A stretch of 32,023 bases of DNA, from positions 1 to 32,023 of the forward strand of contig JAHJIQ010000077.1 in the NCBI GenBank assembly GCA_018823285.1. Reading direction: 5' to 3'. The notes beneath the pieces were generated by a model that saw only the letters and a list, made by a program, of their open reading frames with translations, ran no database searches and was not told where the DNA came from. Positions 16,687-25,957 of this stretch are shown here, piece after piece. Both the position numbers and the translations under genes were made by a program. This stretch comes from Pseudomonadota bacterium (GTDB lineage: Bacteria > Desulfobacterota > Desulfobulbia > Desulfobulbales > JAGXFP01). Numbering within the stretch: the stretch's first letter is position 1; each line of letters starts with the position of its first letter.

Positions 16687-16901
16687 TATCATTACGTATA
16701 TTTCTTAGCAGCAACAAATTTCCCCACTCGCTTTTTTACTGATGCCATTCGTGGTCGCTGATGCTATATTGATATCCCGGTCACATTTTTTCCGGTTTTT
16801 TTTCGCCATCCCATCCCGATAAAGCCGAGTTGAGCAGCTTGTCTGCTCGTACGAGACTTATACCCGAAGGGTGAAAGCTTTTCGACTACAGGTTGCAATT
16901 C
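16687..16901. other. dnaE upstream region with small hairpin
   Basis: This 215-bp gap holds GAGCAG-cttgt-CTGCTC (16832-16848), a perfect six-pair hairpin without a T-run. I see no strong sigma70 hexamer pair. It presumably carries the dnaE promoter. Confidence 0.35.
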
Positions 16902-19900
16902 ATGAGCAGTGAGAGCCACCCCGCTGAAGTACCGCCCGCCGATTTTGTCCATCTGCACGTCCACAGCCATTACAGCCTGCTCGACGGCGCGATCCGGATC
17001 GAAGACCTGATCAGCAAATCCCTTGAATTCGGAATGCATTCAGTCGCCATCACCGACCACGGCGCGATGTACGGCGCCCTCGAATTCTACAACAAGGCGA
17101 GAAAAGCAGGGCTCAAACCGATCATCGGCTGCGAGCTCTATGTCGCCCCGGGCAGCCGGTTCGACAAGAGCGCCAACAGCAAATCGGGCGCGAGTCACCT
17201 GGTCCTGCTGGCGATGGACTTCACCGGTTACCGCAATCTGATGCGCCTCGCCTCCATCGCCCAGCTGGAAGGCTTTTATTATCGGCCCCGGATCGACATG
17301 GAGGTCCTCGCCGAATTCAACGAAGGGTTGATCGCCCTCACCGCCTGCCTCGGCGGGGCCATCCCCCAGGCCCTGAAAACCGGCGATATGAAGGCGGCGC
17401 TGGCACGGACCAAAGAGCTGCAGGATATCTTCGGTGACCGCCTGTACCTGGAACTCCAGGAAAACGGCATCCAGGAGCAGACCCTGGTCAACAAGGGTCT
17501 GGTTAAACTCGCCGCGGAGACGGGGATCCCGCTGGTCGCCACCAATGACTGTCATTATCTTACCCGGGAACTGAGCCATGCCCACGAAGTTCTCCTCTGT
17601 ATCCAGACCGGCAGAACCATCCACGACGACCGGCGTTTCCAGTTTGATTCCGACCAGCTCTACTTCAAATCCCCCCGGGAGATGAAGGAGAGTTTTTCCT
17701 GGTGCCCGGAAGCCATTGCCAATACTGAGACAATCGCCGCCCGCTGTAATCTTGAGCTGACCTTCGGCGACCACCACTTCCCGGAATTCCCTGTCCCGGA
17801 AGGGGAGACGCTCGACTCCCTCTTCGAAAAAGATGCCCGCCAGGGGCTCGAAGAAAAAATTGCCCTCCTGAAAGAAATGGGGGAGTTCAGCGCTGAGCAG
17901 GAAAAGGTCTACCGCGACCGCCTGGAGATGGAAGTGGACGTGATCAAGCGGATGGGCTTCCCCGGCTATTTCCTGATCGTCGCCGACTTCATCAAGTGGG
18001 CCAAAGCAAAAGACATCCCGGTCGGCCCCGGCCGCGGTTCGGGCGCCGGCAGCCTGGTCGCCTACTGCATGCAGATCACCAACCTCGACCCGATCCCCTA
18101 CGGGCTCATCTTTGAGCGGTTCCTGAACATCGAGCGTAAGTCGATGCCCGACTTCGATGTCGATTTCTGCCAGGAGCGCCGGGGCGAGGTGATCGATTAC
18201 GTCAAGGCAAAGTATGGCGGCAAGGACCACGTTGCCCAGATCATCACCTACGGGTCGATGAAGGCACGCGGCGTCATCCGCGACGTGGGCCGCGCCCTCG
18301 ACATTCCGCTGGCCGAAGTGGACCGGATCGCCAAGCTGATCCCCGACGAGCTCAAGATCACCATCAAAAAGGCCCTGGAACAGGAACCGCGCCTGAAGGA
18401 CGCCATCGACCGCGATAAGGACATCGAGAAGCTGATCAAGATCTCCATGGCCCTGGAAGGGATGCCCCGGCACACCTCCACCCATGCCGCCGGGGTGGTC
18501 ATCTCGCCGAAGCCGATGTACGAATACCTGCCCATGGCCCGAAGCACCAAGGACGACAACGAAGTCCTGACCCAGTACGACATGGCTCACACCGAGCAGA
18601 CCGGGCTGATCAAGTTCGACTTCCTCGGCCTGAAAACCCTGACCGTGATCGACCGGGCGCTCCGCCTGATCCAAACCAGCCTCGGCCGTACCCTTGATAT
18701 CGACCGGATCCCCCTCGACGACCTGAAAACCTTCGATCTCCTCTGCAAGGGCGATTCTCTCGGCGTCTTCCAGCTGGAAAGTTCGGGGATGCGCGAACTC
18801 CTGGTCAAGATGAAACCCGAGCAGTTCACCGACATGATCGCCCTGGTTGCCCTTTACCGCCCCGGCCCGCTGGAAAGCGGGATGGTGGATGATTTCGTCA
18901 ACACCAAGCACGGCCGGATGATCGCCACCTACCCGTTGAAGCAGCTCGAGCCGATCCTGAAGGAAACCTACGGGGTCATCGTTTACCAGGAACAGGTGAT
19001 GAAGATCGCGAACGTCCTCGCGAGCTACTCCTTGGGCGACGCCGACATGCTGCGCCGGGCGATGGGCAAGAAAAAGGCGGAGGTCATGGCGGCCGAGAAG
19101 GAGAAGTTTCTCGCCGGTTGCGAGAAAAACAGCGTGCCGATGGACAAGGCGGAGAACATCTTCGACCTGATGGCCAAGTTCGCCGGGTACGGTTTCAACA
19201 AATCGCACAGCGCCGCCTACGCCCTGATCGCCTACCAGACCGCGTATCTCAAGGCGCACTACCCCGCCCAGTTCATGGCCGCGCTTCTTTCCTGCGACCG
19301 GAACAACACCGACAAGGTCGTCCTCTACATCAGCGAATGCCAGGACCACGAGATCGACGTCCTGCCCCCGGACATCAACGAAAGCGACAGCGATTTCACG
19401 GTTATCGAGGAAAGGGTCCGCTTCGGGCTCGCGGCGGTGAAAAATGTCGGCGGCGCAGCCCTCGACTCGATCATCGAAGAGCGCCATGACAACGGCCCTT
19501 ATCTCTCACTCGAGGATTTCTGCAACCGGATCGATTCCCGGAGGGTGAACAAGCGGGTGATCGAGAGCCTGATCAAGGCCGGCGCCTTCGATTCCCTCGG
19601 CGCCAAGCGCGCCCAATTGTTCGCCGTTCTCGATATCGCGATGGAGCAGGCGCAGGCCGCGCAGCGGGACCGCCTTTCCGGCCAGAAGTCCCTGTTCGGG
19701 ATCCTCCCGCAGGCGGAAGCGGTCCGCTCGACTGCGATCAAGCTGCCCGACATCCCCGAGTGGCCGGAAACCGAGAAGCTCTCATTTGAAAAAGAAACCG
19801 TCGGTTTTTACCTGACCGGCCACCCGCTGGACAGCCACAAGCTGGAACTGAAGATGGTGACCACCTCGATGATCACCGGGCTTGCCGAAGCCGACGGCAA

Positions 19901-20465
19901 AGCGGTCCGGGTCGGCGGGCTCGTGAAAAGCCGCAAGGAGATCAGAAATAAAAAAGGCGAACGGATGGCCTTTGTCACCCTCGAAGACATCTCCGGCACC
20001 GCCGAGGTGGTGATCTTCGCCAACGTCTTTCAGGAGTGCAAGGATCTGTTAAACGACGACAAGCCCCTGATCGTTCAGGGCAAGGCGGAGGTGGATGAAA
20101 ACAACTTCAAGATCATCGCCGATGAAGTGGTCTCCCTGAAAGAGGCCCGCGAAAAATACACCGAGTCGGCCCGGGTCATGCTCCGCTCCGATCAGGTCAG
20201 CCGGAAACGGATCGAGGAGATCAAGAAAATCGTTCTCCAGAACCACGGCTCCTGCCCGGTCCATCTCACCCTCCATTTCGACAACCGGGGAGAGGTCGAT
20301 ATCGAGATCCCCGGCGACTTCACCGTTAAACCCTCCCTCGGCTTCTCCACCGCCATCGAAGCAAAACTCGGCTACCCGGCCGTCACCTACACCACCCGCC
20401 AGCCGGAACTGAAAGTCCGAAAGCAGCCCTGGAAACAGAACCGGCAGGAGAACGTGCCCGTTTAA
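16902..20465 (+). CDS. dnaE: DNA polymerase III alpha subunit
   Basis: This is the replicative C-family polymerase catalytic subunit, about 1187 residues. The N-terminal PHP domain has FVHLHVHSHYSLLDGAI and AITDHGAMYG. The palm has VGPGRGSGAGSLVAYC and the catalytic PDFDVDFCQERRGEVIDYV, followed by HAAGVVISP and ALYRPGPLESGMVDDF. GYGFNKSHSAAYALIAYQTA and the helix-hairpin-helix region follow, then an OB-fold VGGLVKSRKEIRNKKGERMA near residue 1000 and the C-terminal tail. This is a standard DnaE1 arrangement. The ATG at 16902 is preferred over the TTG at 16893, with AGG nine bases upstream. The last 175 bases are repeated at 22045-22219. GC content is clearly higher than in the LPS locus. Confidence 0.97.
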   Translation: MSSESHPAEVPPADFVHLHVHSHYSLLDGAIRIEDLISKSLEFGMHSVAITDHGAMYGALEFYNKARKAGLKPIIGCELYVAPGSRFDKSANSKSGASHLVLLAMDFTGYRNLMRLASIAQLEGFYYRPRIDMEVLAEFNEGLIALTACLGGAIPQALKTGDMKAALARTKELQDIFGDRLYLELQENGIQEQTLVNKGLVKLAAETGIPLVATNDCHYLTRELSHAHEVLLCIQTGRTIHDDRRFQFDSDQLYFKSPREMKESFSWCPEAIANTETIAARCNLELTFGDHHFPEFPVPEGETLDSLFEKDARQGLEEKIALLKEMGEFSAEQEKVYRDRLEMEVDVIKRMGFPGYFLIVADFIKWAKAKDIPVGPGRGSGAGSLVAYCMQITNLDPIPYGLIFERFLNIERKSMPDFDVDFCQERRGEVIDYVKAKYGGKDHVAQIITYGSMKARGVIRDVGRALDIPLAEVDRIAKLIPDELKITIKKALEQEPRLKDAIDRDKDIEKLIKISMALEGMPRHTSTHAAGVVISPKPMYEYLPMARSTKDDNEVLTQYDMAHTEQTGLIKFDFLGLKTLTVIDRALRLIQTSLGRTLDIDRIPLDDLKTFDLLCKGDSLGVFQLESSGMRELLVKMKPEQFTDMIALVALYRPGPLESGMVDDFVNTKHGRMIATYPLKQLEPILKETYGVIVYQEQVMKIANVLASYSLGDADMLRRAMGKKKAEVMAAEKEKFLAGCEKNSVPMDKAENIFDLMAKFAGYGFNKSHSAAYALIAYQTAYLKAHYPAQFMAALLSCDRNNTDKVVLYISECQDHEIDVLPPDINESDSDFTVIEERVRFGLAAVKNVGGAALDSIIEERHDNGPYLSLEDFCNRIDSRRVNKRVIESLIKAGAFDSLGAKRAQLFAVLDIAMEQAQAAQRDRLSGQKSLFGILPQAEAVRSTAIKLPDIPEWPETEKLSFEKETVGFYLTGHPLDSHKLELKMVTTSMITGLAEADGKAVRVGGLVKSRKEIRNKKGERMAFVTLEDISGTAEVVIFANVFQECKDLLNDDKPLIVQGKAEVDENNFKIIADEVVSLKEAREKYTESARVMLRSDQVSRKRIEEIKKIVLQNHGSCPVHLTLHFDNRGEVDIEIPGDFTVKPSLGFSTAIEAKLGYPAVTYTTRQPELKVRKQPWKQNRQENVPV
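20272..20446 (+). repeat. dnaE 3' end, left copy of 175-bp direct repeat
   Basis: Bases 20272-20446 inside dnaE match 22045-22219 with nine substitutions and no gaps by my reading (about 95%). The two copies bracket the DUF4143 ATPase gene and its flanks. The intact dnaE ends here as RKQPWKQNRQENVPV. Confidence 0.9.
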
Positions 20466-20728
20466 TCGCCTGCCATTCCGGAATCTACAGTCGGCTTGCG
20501 AGGTGTTATTCCCTCTCGCCACAAAGCATTCTACTCTCATGCCATGTCAAATATTTGAAGCTCCCTTCGGCAGATAGCGAACAGTGTGAAACCCGGAACC
20601 TCCATGCAGACGCTTACCTCAAGCTACGGGAAATGCATTCACTATTCATGTTCAAGCACGGCCGCTCTCTCTCCGAATTACAAATCCTTCACTGAAGACG
20701 TTCGCCACAGGAAACGCAATTAAGGCAA
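20466..20728. repeat. Intergenic region with degenerate hairpin repeat
   Basis: Between dnaE and the ATPase gene, bases 20556-20662 carry a member of the repeat family. It has GGCAGATAGCGAACAGTGTG, then CTTACCTCAAGCTACGGGAA, and a TTCATGTTCAAGCACG end. Its first arm, near 20560, is poorly preserved. No coding sequence is recognised. Confidence 0.6.
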
Positions 20729-21889
20729 CTATTCGACTTCCAAAAAGGAAAACTCCTTCCAGGGAACGGTTTGAACTTTTTCCTGCTTTCTTGACTGATC
20801 TCCACCGTACACAAGAAAGCATTTCCTGGTCTGCAAATAAATATTTCTGAAGTGTTTCAGACCACTGAAATGTTCTCCGATAAGGGTCTGGCTTGATTTG
20901 ATCTCAAGCATGTCAACATGAGAACCATAATCCAGCAGGACGTCCACCTCGTGTCCCTTGCTGTCGCGAAGGTAATAAAGATTGTCGGTTTGCCCTCTGT
21001 TGAATCTTTTTTTCAGCAATTCAGAGACAACGAGATTCTCAAACAATGCCCCACGCAGGGGATGGGCGGAAACATGTTCAATTTTCTGGATGCCGAGAAG
21101 GTAAGCAGCCAGACCGGTATCAATAAAATACAGCTTAGGAGCCTTGATCAACCGCTTCCCCAGATTGTGGTAATAAGGCTGCAGAAGTTTGATGATATAG
21201 CTGGCCTCCAGGATTGATAACCAGCTTTTGATTGTATTATGATTGACCCCGCAGTCATTCCCCAGAGATGAAAAATTAACAACCTGCCCGCACCGGGAGG
21301 CACAGAGTTTGAGGAATGTTTCAAAGCGTGACAGATCTTTTACATTAATCAGCAAACGCAAGTCCCTTTCAACATAGGTACTGAAGTAGAACGACAGCGC
21401 TTCCGTCGGATTGAGTTTCTTGTCATAGATTCTTGGATAAAATCCCTGATAAAGAAGTTTGTCAATCGAGTCAATTTCCTGCAGCGATGCAATCTCAGCC
21501 AAGGAAAAAGGCAGCAGCCGGACAAGTGCGGTTCGACCGGCCAACGACTGGCTGACCGTGTTCATAAGTTCGAAATTCTGGCTCCCGGTGAGGATAAATT
21601 GCCCGGGCTTTTGTGATTCATCAACGACACCCTGGATATAAGACAACAATTCAGGTACGCGTTGAATCTCATCCAGCACGGCACCATCAGGAAAACGGTT
21701 CAGAAACCCCCGTGGATCTGATACGGCAAAATTTCGATCTTCAATGGTTTCCAGGGAGGCATATGGCATGTCAGGAAACAGCATTCTGCAGAGTGTTGTC
21801 TTCCCTGACTGGCGCGGTCCGGTGATGGTAACCACAGGATACTGACCGGCATATTGAAGCACTTTGTCTGCAATTATTCTTGGGATCAT
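20729..21889 (-). CDS. AAA-type ATPase with DUF4143 domain
   Basis: This 386-residue protein has an N-terminal P-loop VVTITGPRQSGKTTLCRML (Walker A) and GAVLDEIQRVPELLSYIQ (Walker B). The sensor-like FILTGSQNFELMNTVSQSLAGR follows, then LLPFSLAEI. The C-terminal half is a DUF4143 domain: YVERDLRLLINVKDLSRFETFL, PKLYFIDTGLAAYLLG and LRGALFENLVVSELLKKRF. A PD-(D/E)xK-like HEVDVLLDYG-LEIKSSQ region ends it. Such proteins are common, mobile and poorly understood. It is alone on the minus strand between two copies of the dnaE 3' end, consistent with acquisition as cargo. The ATG at 21889 is the natural start. Confidence 0.88.
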   Translation of the reverse strand: MIPRIIADKVLQYAGQYPVVTITGPRQSGKTTLCRMLFPDMPYASLETIEDRNFAVSDPRGFLNRFPDGAVLDEIQRVPELLSYIQGVVDESQKPGQFILTGSQNFELMNTVSQSLAGRTALVRLLPFSLAEIASLQEIDSIDKLLYQGFYPRIYDKKLNPTEALSFYFSTYVERDLRLLINVKDLSRFETFLKLCASRCGQVVNFSSLGNDCGVNHNTIKSWLSILEASYIIKLLQPYYHNLGKRLIKAPKLYFIDTGLAAYLLGIQKIEHVSAHPLRGALFENLVVSELLKKRFNRGQTDNLYYLRDSKGHEVDVLLDYGSHVDMLEIKSSQTLIGEHFSGLKHFRNIYLQTRKCFLVYGGDQSRKQEKVQTVPWKEFSFLEVE

Positions 21890-22044
21890 GACTTCACCAC
21901 ATAATCAATTCGGAACAGATTGTCAATCATACTTACAATCCGTACACAAAAAACCGGACCTGCTCTTTCACCCTGAACACCAGCTACACCAATTGTGCGC
22001 ACAGATCGCACCAAAAGCAAAAAGCCATGTGTACCCCCCTTTCA

Positions 22045-22219
22045 TCCATTTCGACAACCGGGGCGAGGTCAATATCGAGATCCCCGGCGACTTCAGCGTA
22101 AAACCCTCCCTCGGCTTCTCCTCGGCCATCGAAGCAAAACTGGGCTACCCGGCCGTCACCTACACCACCCGCCAACCGGAACTGAAAGTCTGAAAGCAGC
22201 CCTGGAAACAGAACCGGCA
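22045..22219 (+). pseudogene. Truncated second copy of dnaE 3' end
   Basis: This encodes HFDNRGEVNIEIPGDFSVKP and onward to TYTTRQPELKV, then stops (CGA to TGA) where dnaE reads on through RKQPWKQNRQ. The changes from the intact copy are mainly synonymous or conservative (D/N, T/S twice). One T-to-S change needs two base changes, which suggests divergence under selection before the fragment was cut off. There is no start, and upstream sequence (21890-22044) does not match dnaE. Confidence 0.88.
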
Positions 22220-22374
22220 ATAACGCCTCCTGCCGATTTTCTGCTCCGGGAATCCCGGGTCCAGTCAAGGCTCAGCTGTCGCATCTTGCTCCATTTCTCT
22301 TTTGCCCGGAAACCAGCGGAAACACCATCAGGCAAGGGATTGCGACCCTGCCTCAAGCCAAGCGAAACCCTCCC

Positions 22375-22403
22375 TTTACAAGGCCCCTCCTTTCTGTTAT
22401 AAA
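22375..22403 (+). promoter_or_regulatory. Sigma70-like promoter of the rhodanese gene
   Basis: TTTACA (22375-22380), a 17-base spacer and TATAAA (22398-22403) form a good promoter match. Transcription would begin near 22410, leaving a leader of about 66 bases with GGGGAG just before the ATG at 22477. Confidence 0.7.
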
Positions 22404-22476
22404 GCCTCGGTTCCATTTTTTATCGGGCTCGAGAGAGAGCCTCTTTACCAACCTATTCACAAATGAGGGGAGTACA

Positions 22477-23004
22477 ATGATCAAAGCTGTAAAATGTCTA
22501 TTAGCCCTTGGCCTTTTCGCCGGCATGGCGTCAATGGCCTCAGCGACAACCGTCGATGCCGAGAAAGCCTTTCTGGGCGACCTGAAAAAATCCATCCCGG
22601 CGGAAAAGATCGTCTCCATTGACGAACTCCATAAGACCTGGGAAGCGGTCCAGGCGGGAAAAAGCAACGCCGTCATCATCGACATCCGGACCCATGACGA
22701 ATTCGACGCCGGCCATATCCTCGGCTCAAACAATATCGACTCAGGCCATGCCTACACCATGCCCAAGAAAATCACCGATCCCGACACGGAGATCTGGGTC
22801 TTCTGCAGAACCCAGCACCGGGCCTCCTACTTTGTCTCCATGCTTTACAAGTACGGCTACAAAAACGTCTATCTTGCCGAAGGCGGGGTCGTGGCCTGGA
22901 TTGAAAAGGGCTATCCGCTGGCCAATGAATACCTCGGGGAGATCACGGTCGCCAAGTACAACAAGCAATTGAAAGAAGACTTCACCTACCGGGAAGGACA
23001 CTGA
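22477..23004 (+). CDS. Exported rhodanese-like domain protein
   Basis: This 175-residue protein has an N-terminal signal peptide (MIKAVKCLLALGLFAGM, cleavage likely after SMASA), so it should be periplasmic. The rhodanese domain spans about residues 50-155: AVIIDIRTHDEFDAGHI, a WVFCRTQHRASYF loop with the active-site Cys, and YLAEGGVVAWIEKGYPL. Rhodaneses carry sulfane sulfur on that Cys; the active-site loop CRTQHRA is typical of single-domain members. It is a single gene with its own promoter, and hairpin repeats follow it. A role in periplasmic sulfur or redox handling fits but is not shown. Confidence 0.88.
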   Translation: MIKAVKCLLALGLFAGMASMASATTVDAEKAFLGDLKKSIPAEKIVSIDELHKTWEAVQAGKSNAVIIDIRTHDEFDAGHILGSNNIDSGHAYTMPKKITDPDTEIWVFCRTQHRASYFVSMLYKYGYKNVYLAEGGVVAWIEKGYPLANEYLGEITVAKYNKQLKEDFTYREGH

Positions 23005-23490
23005 TTGAAGCTCCCCGCGGCAGATAAGCGCCAGACTTCGAGCCACGGGGAATCTCCGTATGGAAGGTTATTTACATCAGATTCGCTCACTATCCCCGCA
23101 GCAGATAGCGCAGACTTCGAGCTGCGGGGAATGCGTTTCGCTATGCATGTTCAACCCGCAGTTTCTATTCAGGGCAGAGCGACCAGTGTCGCCTTGCCCT
23201 TTTTTGTTTTTCCCACCCTTTTGCAATTCGCCACTTTCACCTTTCGGGTAGAAGTCTTGATATCTCGTGAACTCGCTTATCGGAAGAAGAGAAAGTGAGT
23301 CGTCTCCACAGGGAAGGGCATCTCCTCCGGATTCGTTTTCTAACTCCGTAGCAAGTTACGTGAAATCTCCGTATGCGCGGTTCCATTCAGATTCGCACCA
23401 ATCTAGCAGCAGACAGCGAGCAGTGTAAGACTTCGATCTACAGCCTCCCATGCCCAAGCATGCAGATTGAACTGCCGGGCGGCCCGAAAT
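23005..23490. repeat. Intergenic hairpin-repeat cluster
   Basis: This 486-bp gap holds at least two clear hairpins. The first is TCCCCGCGGC/GCCACGGGGA (23012-23021 with 23042-23051, 20-base loop). The second is TCCCCGCAGC/GCTGCGGGGA (23093-23102 with 23121-23130, 18-base loop, perfect). Their loops share AGATA-AGCG-CAGACTTCGA. A third, decayed unit lies near 23398-23440 (GCAGCAGACAGCG, AGACTTCGATCTAC). AATCTCCGTATG recurs at 23051 and 23365. No protein is recognised. Confidence 0.8.
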
Positions 23491-25047
23491 TCATTCTTCA
23501 CTCTTGTATGCAGTTTCTGACATTCTCTCAGATGTCGCGTCCTTCTTCTTCAGCAGATCATCTGAACGATCGGCCGGGATTTTGTATCTTTTGAGGATTT
23601 TCTCGTGTTCGGCTTCGGCTTTTTTCCGGTCGAGGACGATGGCCGAGCCCCACCGGTCGGAAAAAGTGACGAACGGCTCATTTTTGTCCTCTTCCAGGAT
23701 TCTGATCAGGTCTTTCAGGTTGTTGATCTTCCGGTCATTGACCTTGATGATCCGGAAATCGCCGGACTCGTGATATCCCCGGTTCACTTCCGCCGGAAGG
23801 ACCCGGACCAGATTAACCACCTCTTCCCCCTTCTGCTCCAGCTGGTCGAAATAGTACCTGGCGATCAGGTTCTTGGGCGCGCTGTTGTACCAGGTAGCGC
23901 CCCAGGTCTTCAGGTAATTGACGGTGAGTGGCGAAAAGATCAGGCCGCCGAAAATATAGTAGGTGGGCCGGACGTCGAACTGTTCCGGCGGAACCAGCTG
24001 GTTCGAGCCTGAAGGCATATCAAGTTTCAGTCGGACTTCCAACTTCTTGCCGTCTCGAAGAACCCCGACGACCATCTCATCTCCGACCTGATGATCCTGG
24101 GTGTAGTAGTTCAGGTTGGTCCGCTCCTTCGGGCGGAATTCCACGGTGCCGTCGCTGGCAACCCGGTGACCATCGATACTCATGATCACGTCCCCTTTGC
24201 TGATCCTGCCTTCAGCGGGCGAACCGGGAACGACCCGGTAGACCAGGCAGCCCGATTGATCCCGGCTCATTTTATACCTGGCCCTGATTCCTTCATTCTC
24301 CATGGACTGGCAGTAAATTCCGTCCTCCGGAAAACCGTCATACCTGCCGTCTTTCAGATCATCGAGAAAATGATCAATCACCGGTGCCGGCACCATGTAG
24401 CCGATATTTTCAGCGGTACCGATATACTGCATGGCAACGCCGACCACCTTGTCGTCGATCAGGACCGGCCCGCCGCTGCTGCCGAGATTGATCGCGGCAT
24501 CGATCTGGACGGCAAGGAACCCCATCAGGCTGTGGCTGTATACCTGATGCTCGATCCTTGAGACCACGCCCTTGGTGGTGGAGAGGGTGTCACCCCCCTG
24601 GGGAAAGCCGTAGACCACAACATCCTGCTGGGTCTGGGGTAACCCGCCGATCTCAAGAGGAACCACCCCCTTGAAGAAACTACTGTCCCTCACGGTCAGG
24701 AGGGCCAGGTCAACCTCATGGGACACCGCCACCACTTCCGCCTCATACTTCTTCGAATGACCGAAGAGCCTGACCTGGATATAGGTCTGATCGCTGATCA
24801 CGTGGGCGTTGGTGAGAATCCTGTTGCCGGAAATCACGCAGCCGGAGCCGCTGGAAGAAGACGAGCCGAACATGTTCCACGGGTTGGTATAATCGGGCCG
24901 GTTCTGGACCACGAAGATCTTGACCATCGATTCCCGGACATCTCTTTTGGCAGATTCCGCATTTGCAGGTAGAATGAGACCGGGAAAAAGGATGAGCAAG
25001 ACGATCAGGACTCTGAACCCGACGTTTCTTTTCTTCAGCTTGTTCAT
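23491..25047 (-). CDS. Deg/HtrA-like periplasmic serine protease with PDZ domain
   Basis: This is a secreted trypsin-like S1C protease of about 518 residues. The signal peptide is MNKLKKRNVGFRVLIVLLIL, with LILPANA before the mature end. The catalytic triad is visible as His in RILTNAHVIS, Asp in HEVDLALL and Ser in NLGSSGGPV. A PDZ domain follows (GCLVYRVVPGSPAEGRISKG, DVIMSIDGHRV). A second region with HESGDFRIIKVNDRKINNL resembles another PDZ-like fold, as in plant DegP9-type proteases. The frame runs up to 25185, but the ATG at 25047 has AGGGGA upstream and begins the signal peptide. It diverges from the SagB-type gene and probably handles envelope protein quality or regulated cleavage. 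Confidence 0.88.
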   Translation of the reverse strand: MNKLKKRNVGFRVLIVLLILFPGLILPANAESAKRDVRESMVKIFVVQNRPDYTNPWNMFGSSSSSGSGCVISGNRILTNAHVISDQTYIQVRLFGHSKKYEAEVVAVSHEVDLALLTVRDSSFFKGVVPLEIGGLPQTQQDVVVYGFPQGGDTLSTTKGVVSRIEHQVYSHSLMGFLAVQIDAAINLGSSGGPVLIDDKVVGVAMQYIGTAENIGYMVPAPVIDHFLDDLKDGRYDGFPEDGIYCQSMENEGIRARYKMSRDQSGCLVYRVVPGSPAEGRISKGDVIMSIDGHRVASDGTVEFRPKERTNLNYYTQDHQVGDEMVVGVLRDGKKLEVRLKLDMPSGSNQLVPPEQFDVRPTYYIFGGLIFSPLTVNYLKTWGATWYNSAPKNLIARYYFDQLEQKGEEVVNLVRVLPAEVNRGYHESGDFRIIKVNDRKINNLKDLIRILEEDKNEPFVTFSDRWGSAIVLDRKKAEAEHEKILKRYKIPADRSDDLLKKKDATSERMSETAYKSEE

Positions 25048-25213
25048 GGATATCCCCTGAATATTGTGAATGTTTACCGGATAAAAAGGTAACAGATAAA
25101 GCGACTGACACGAAGATACCATATTTTGCCTGTCATGCCATCTCATGAAGAGATGAGCAGAGCTAAATTCACCGGGGATCTTCACCTGTCACTCTTTTTG
25201 CGGAGGAAAAATC

Positions 25214-25957
25214 ATGCCTGAACTGAAAAAGTCGATCTCCATCCGTTTCCTGGAAGAGACCCGCCATGACCGGAGCGAAATGAACCCCGCGGACCGCCCG
25301 AACATCGACCGGTGCGGGACCTTCAAAACCTACCCCGAGTCGGAAAAAATCATCCTGCCGAGAATCAGCAGCACAACCTGCAAGAACCTCTGGCAGTCTC
25401 TCCAGGACAGGAGATCACGGAGAAAATTCAGCGACCAGGCCCTTGCGCGGAAGGACCTCTCGCTGCTGCTCTGGGCTGCCCAGGGGATCACCGGCCAGGC
25501 CGGGAAATACTTTTTTCGGACCGCCCCCTCGGGAGGGGCGCTCTACCCGATTGAAACCTACCTGGCAATCAACCGGGTGGAAGGTATTGCTGCGGGGATC
25601 TATCATTTTGAGCCACAGGAGTTTCTACTGGAAAAACTCACCTCCTCGCCGCCGGGGCCGGACCTTGCCGCGGCCGCCCTTGGCCAGAATTTTGCCGCCA
25701 CCGCGGCGGTGACCTTTATCTGGTCGGCCGTTTTCCGCAGGACCATGAGCAAATACGGCCATCGCGGCATGCGCTACATCCTCCTTGACGCCGGCCATAT
25801 CTGCCAGAATCTGCTGCTTGCCGCTGAAGCACTGGAGCTTTCGGCGTGCCCGATGGCGGCCTTTTTCGACCGGGAGATGAACGACCTTCTCCATCTCGAC
25901 CCCGATGAGGAGTCGGTGATCTACATGGCCGCCGCCGGCCGGGGGGCAGCTCTCTGA
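25214..25957 (+). CDS. SagB/ThcOx-family FMN dehydrogenase
   Basis: This nitroreductase-fold flavoprotein has 247 residues. An N-terminal extension of about 60 residues precedes the domain, which starts SLQDRRSRRKFSDQALARKD. SagB hallmarks follow: LLLWAAQGITG, RTAPSGGALYPIETYLA, GIYHFEPQEFLLEKL, GHRGMRYILLDAGHICQNLLL and ALELSACPMAAFFD. In thiazole/oxazole peptide clusters SagB oxidises azolines, but many standalone members occur in anaerobes with unknown substrates. No cyclodehydratase or precursor peptide is visible nearby. The ATG at 25214 has GCGGAGGAAAAATC upstream. Confidence 0.87.
   Translation: MPELKKSISIRFLEETRHDRSEMNPADRPNIDRCGTFKTYPESEKIILPRISSTTCKNLWQSLQDRRSRRKFSDQALARKDLSLLLWAAQGITGQAGKYFFRTAPSGGALYPIETYLAINRVEGIAAGIYHFEPQEFLLEKLTSSPPGPDLAAAALGQNFAATAAVTFIWSAVFRRTMSKYGHRGMRYILLDAGHICQNLLLAAEALELSACPMAAFFDREMNDLLHLDPDEESVIYMAAAGRGAAL

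Noticed and set aside
17040..19487. Long antisense open frame of 815 codons opposite dnaE
   Set aside because: It is the mirror of a GC-rich, strongly biased coding gene. Its translation is low-complexity (H, D, G, V-rich) with no recognisable domain, and dnaE is certain.
22045..22219. Separate functional small gene downstream of the ATPase
   Set aside because: The frame is a dnaE tail with no start of its own and a premature stop; upstream codons are unrelated sequence.
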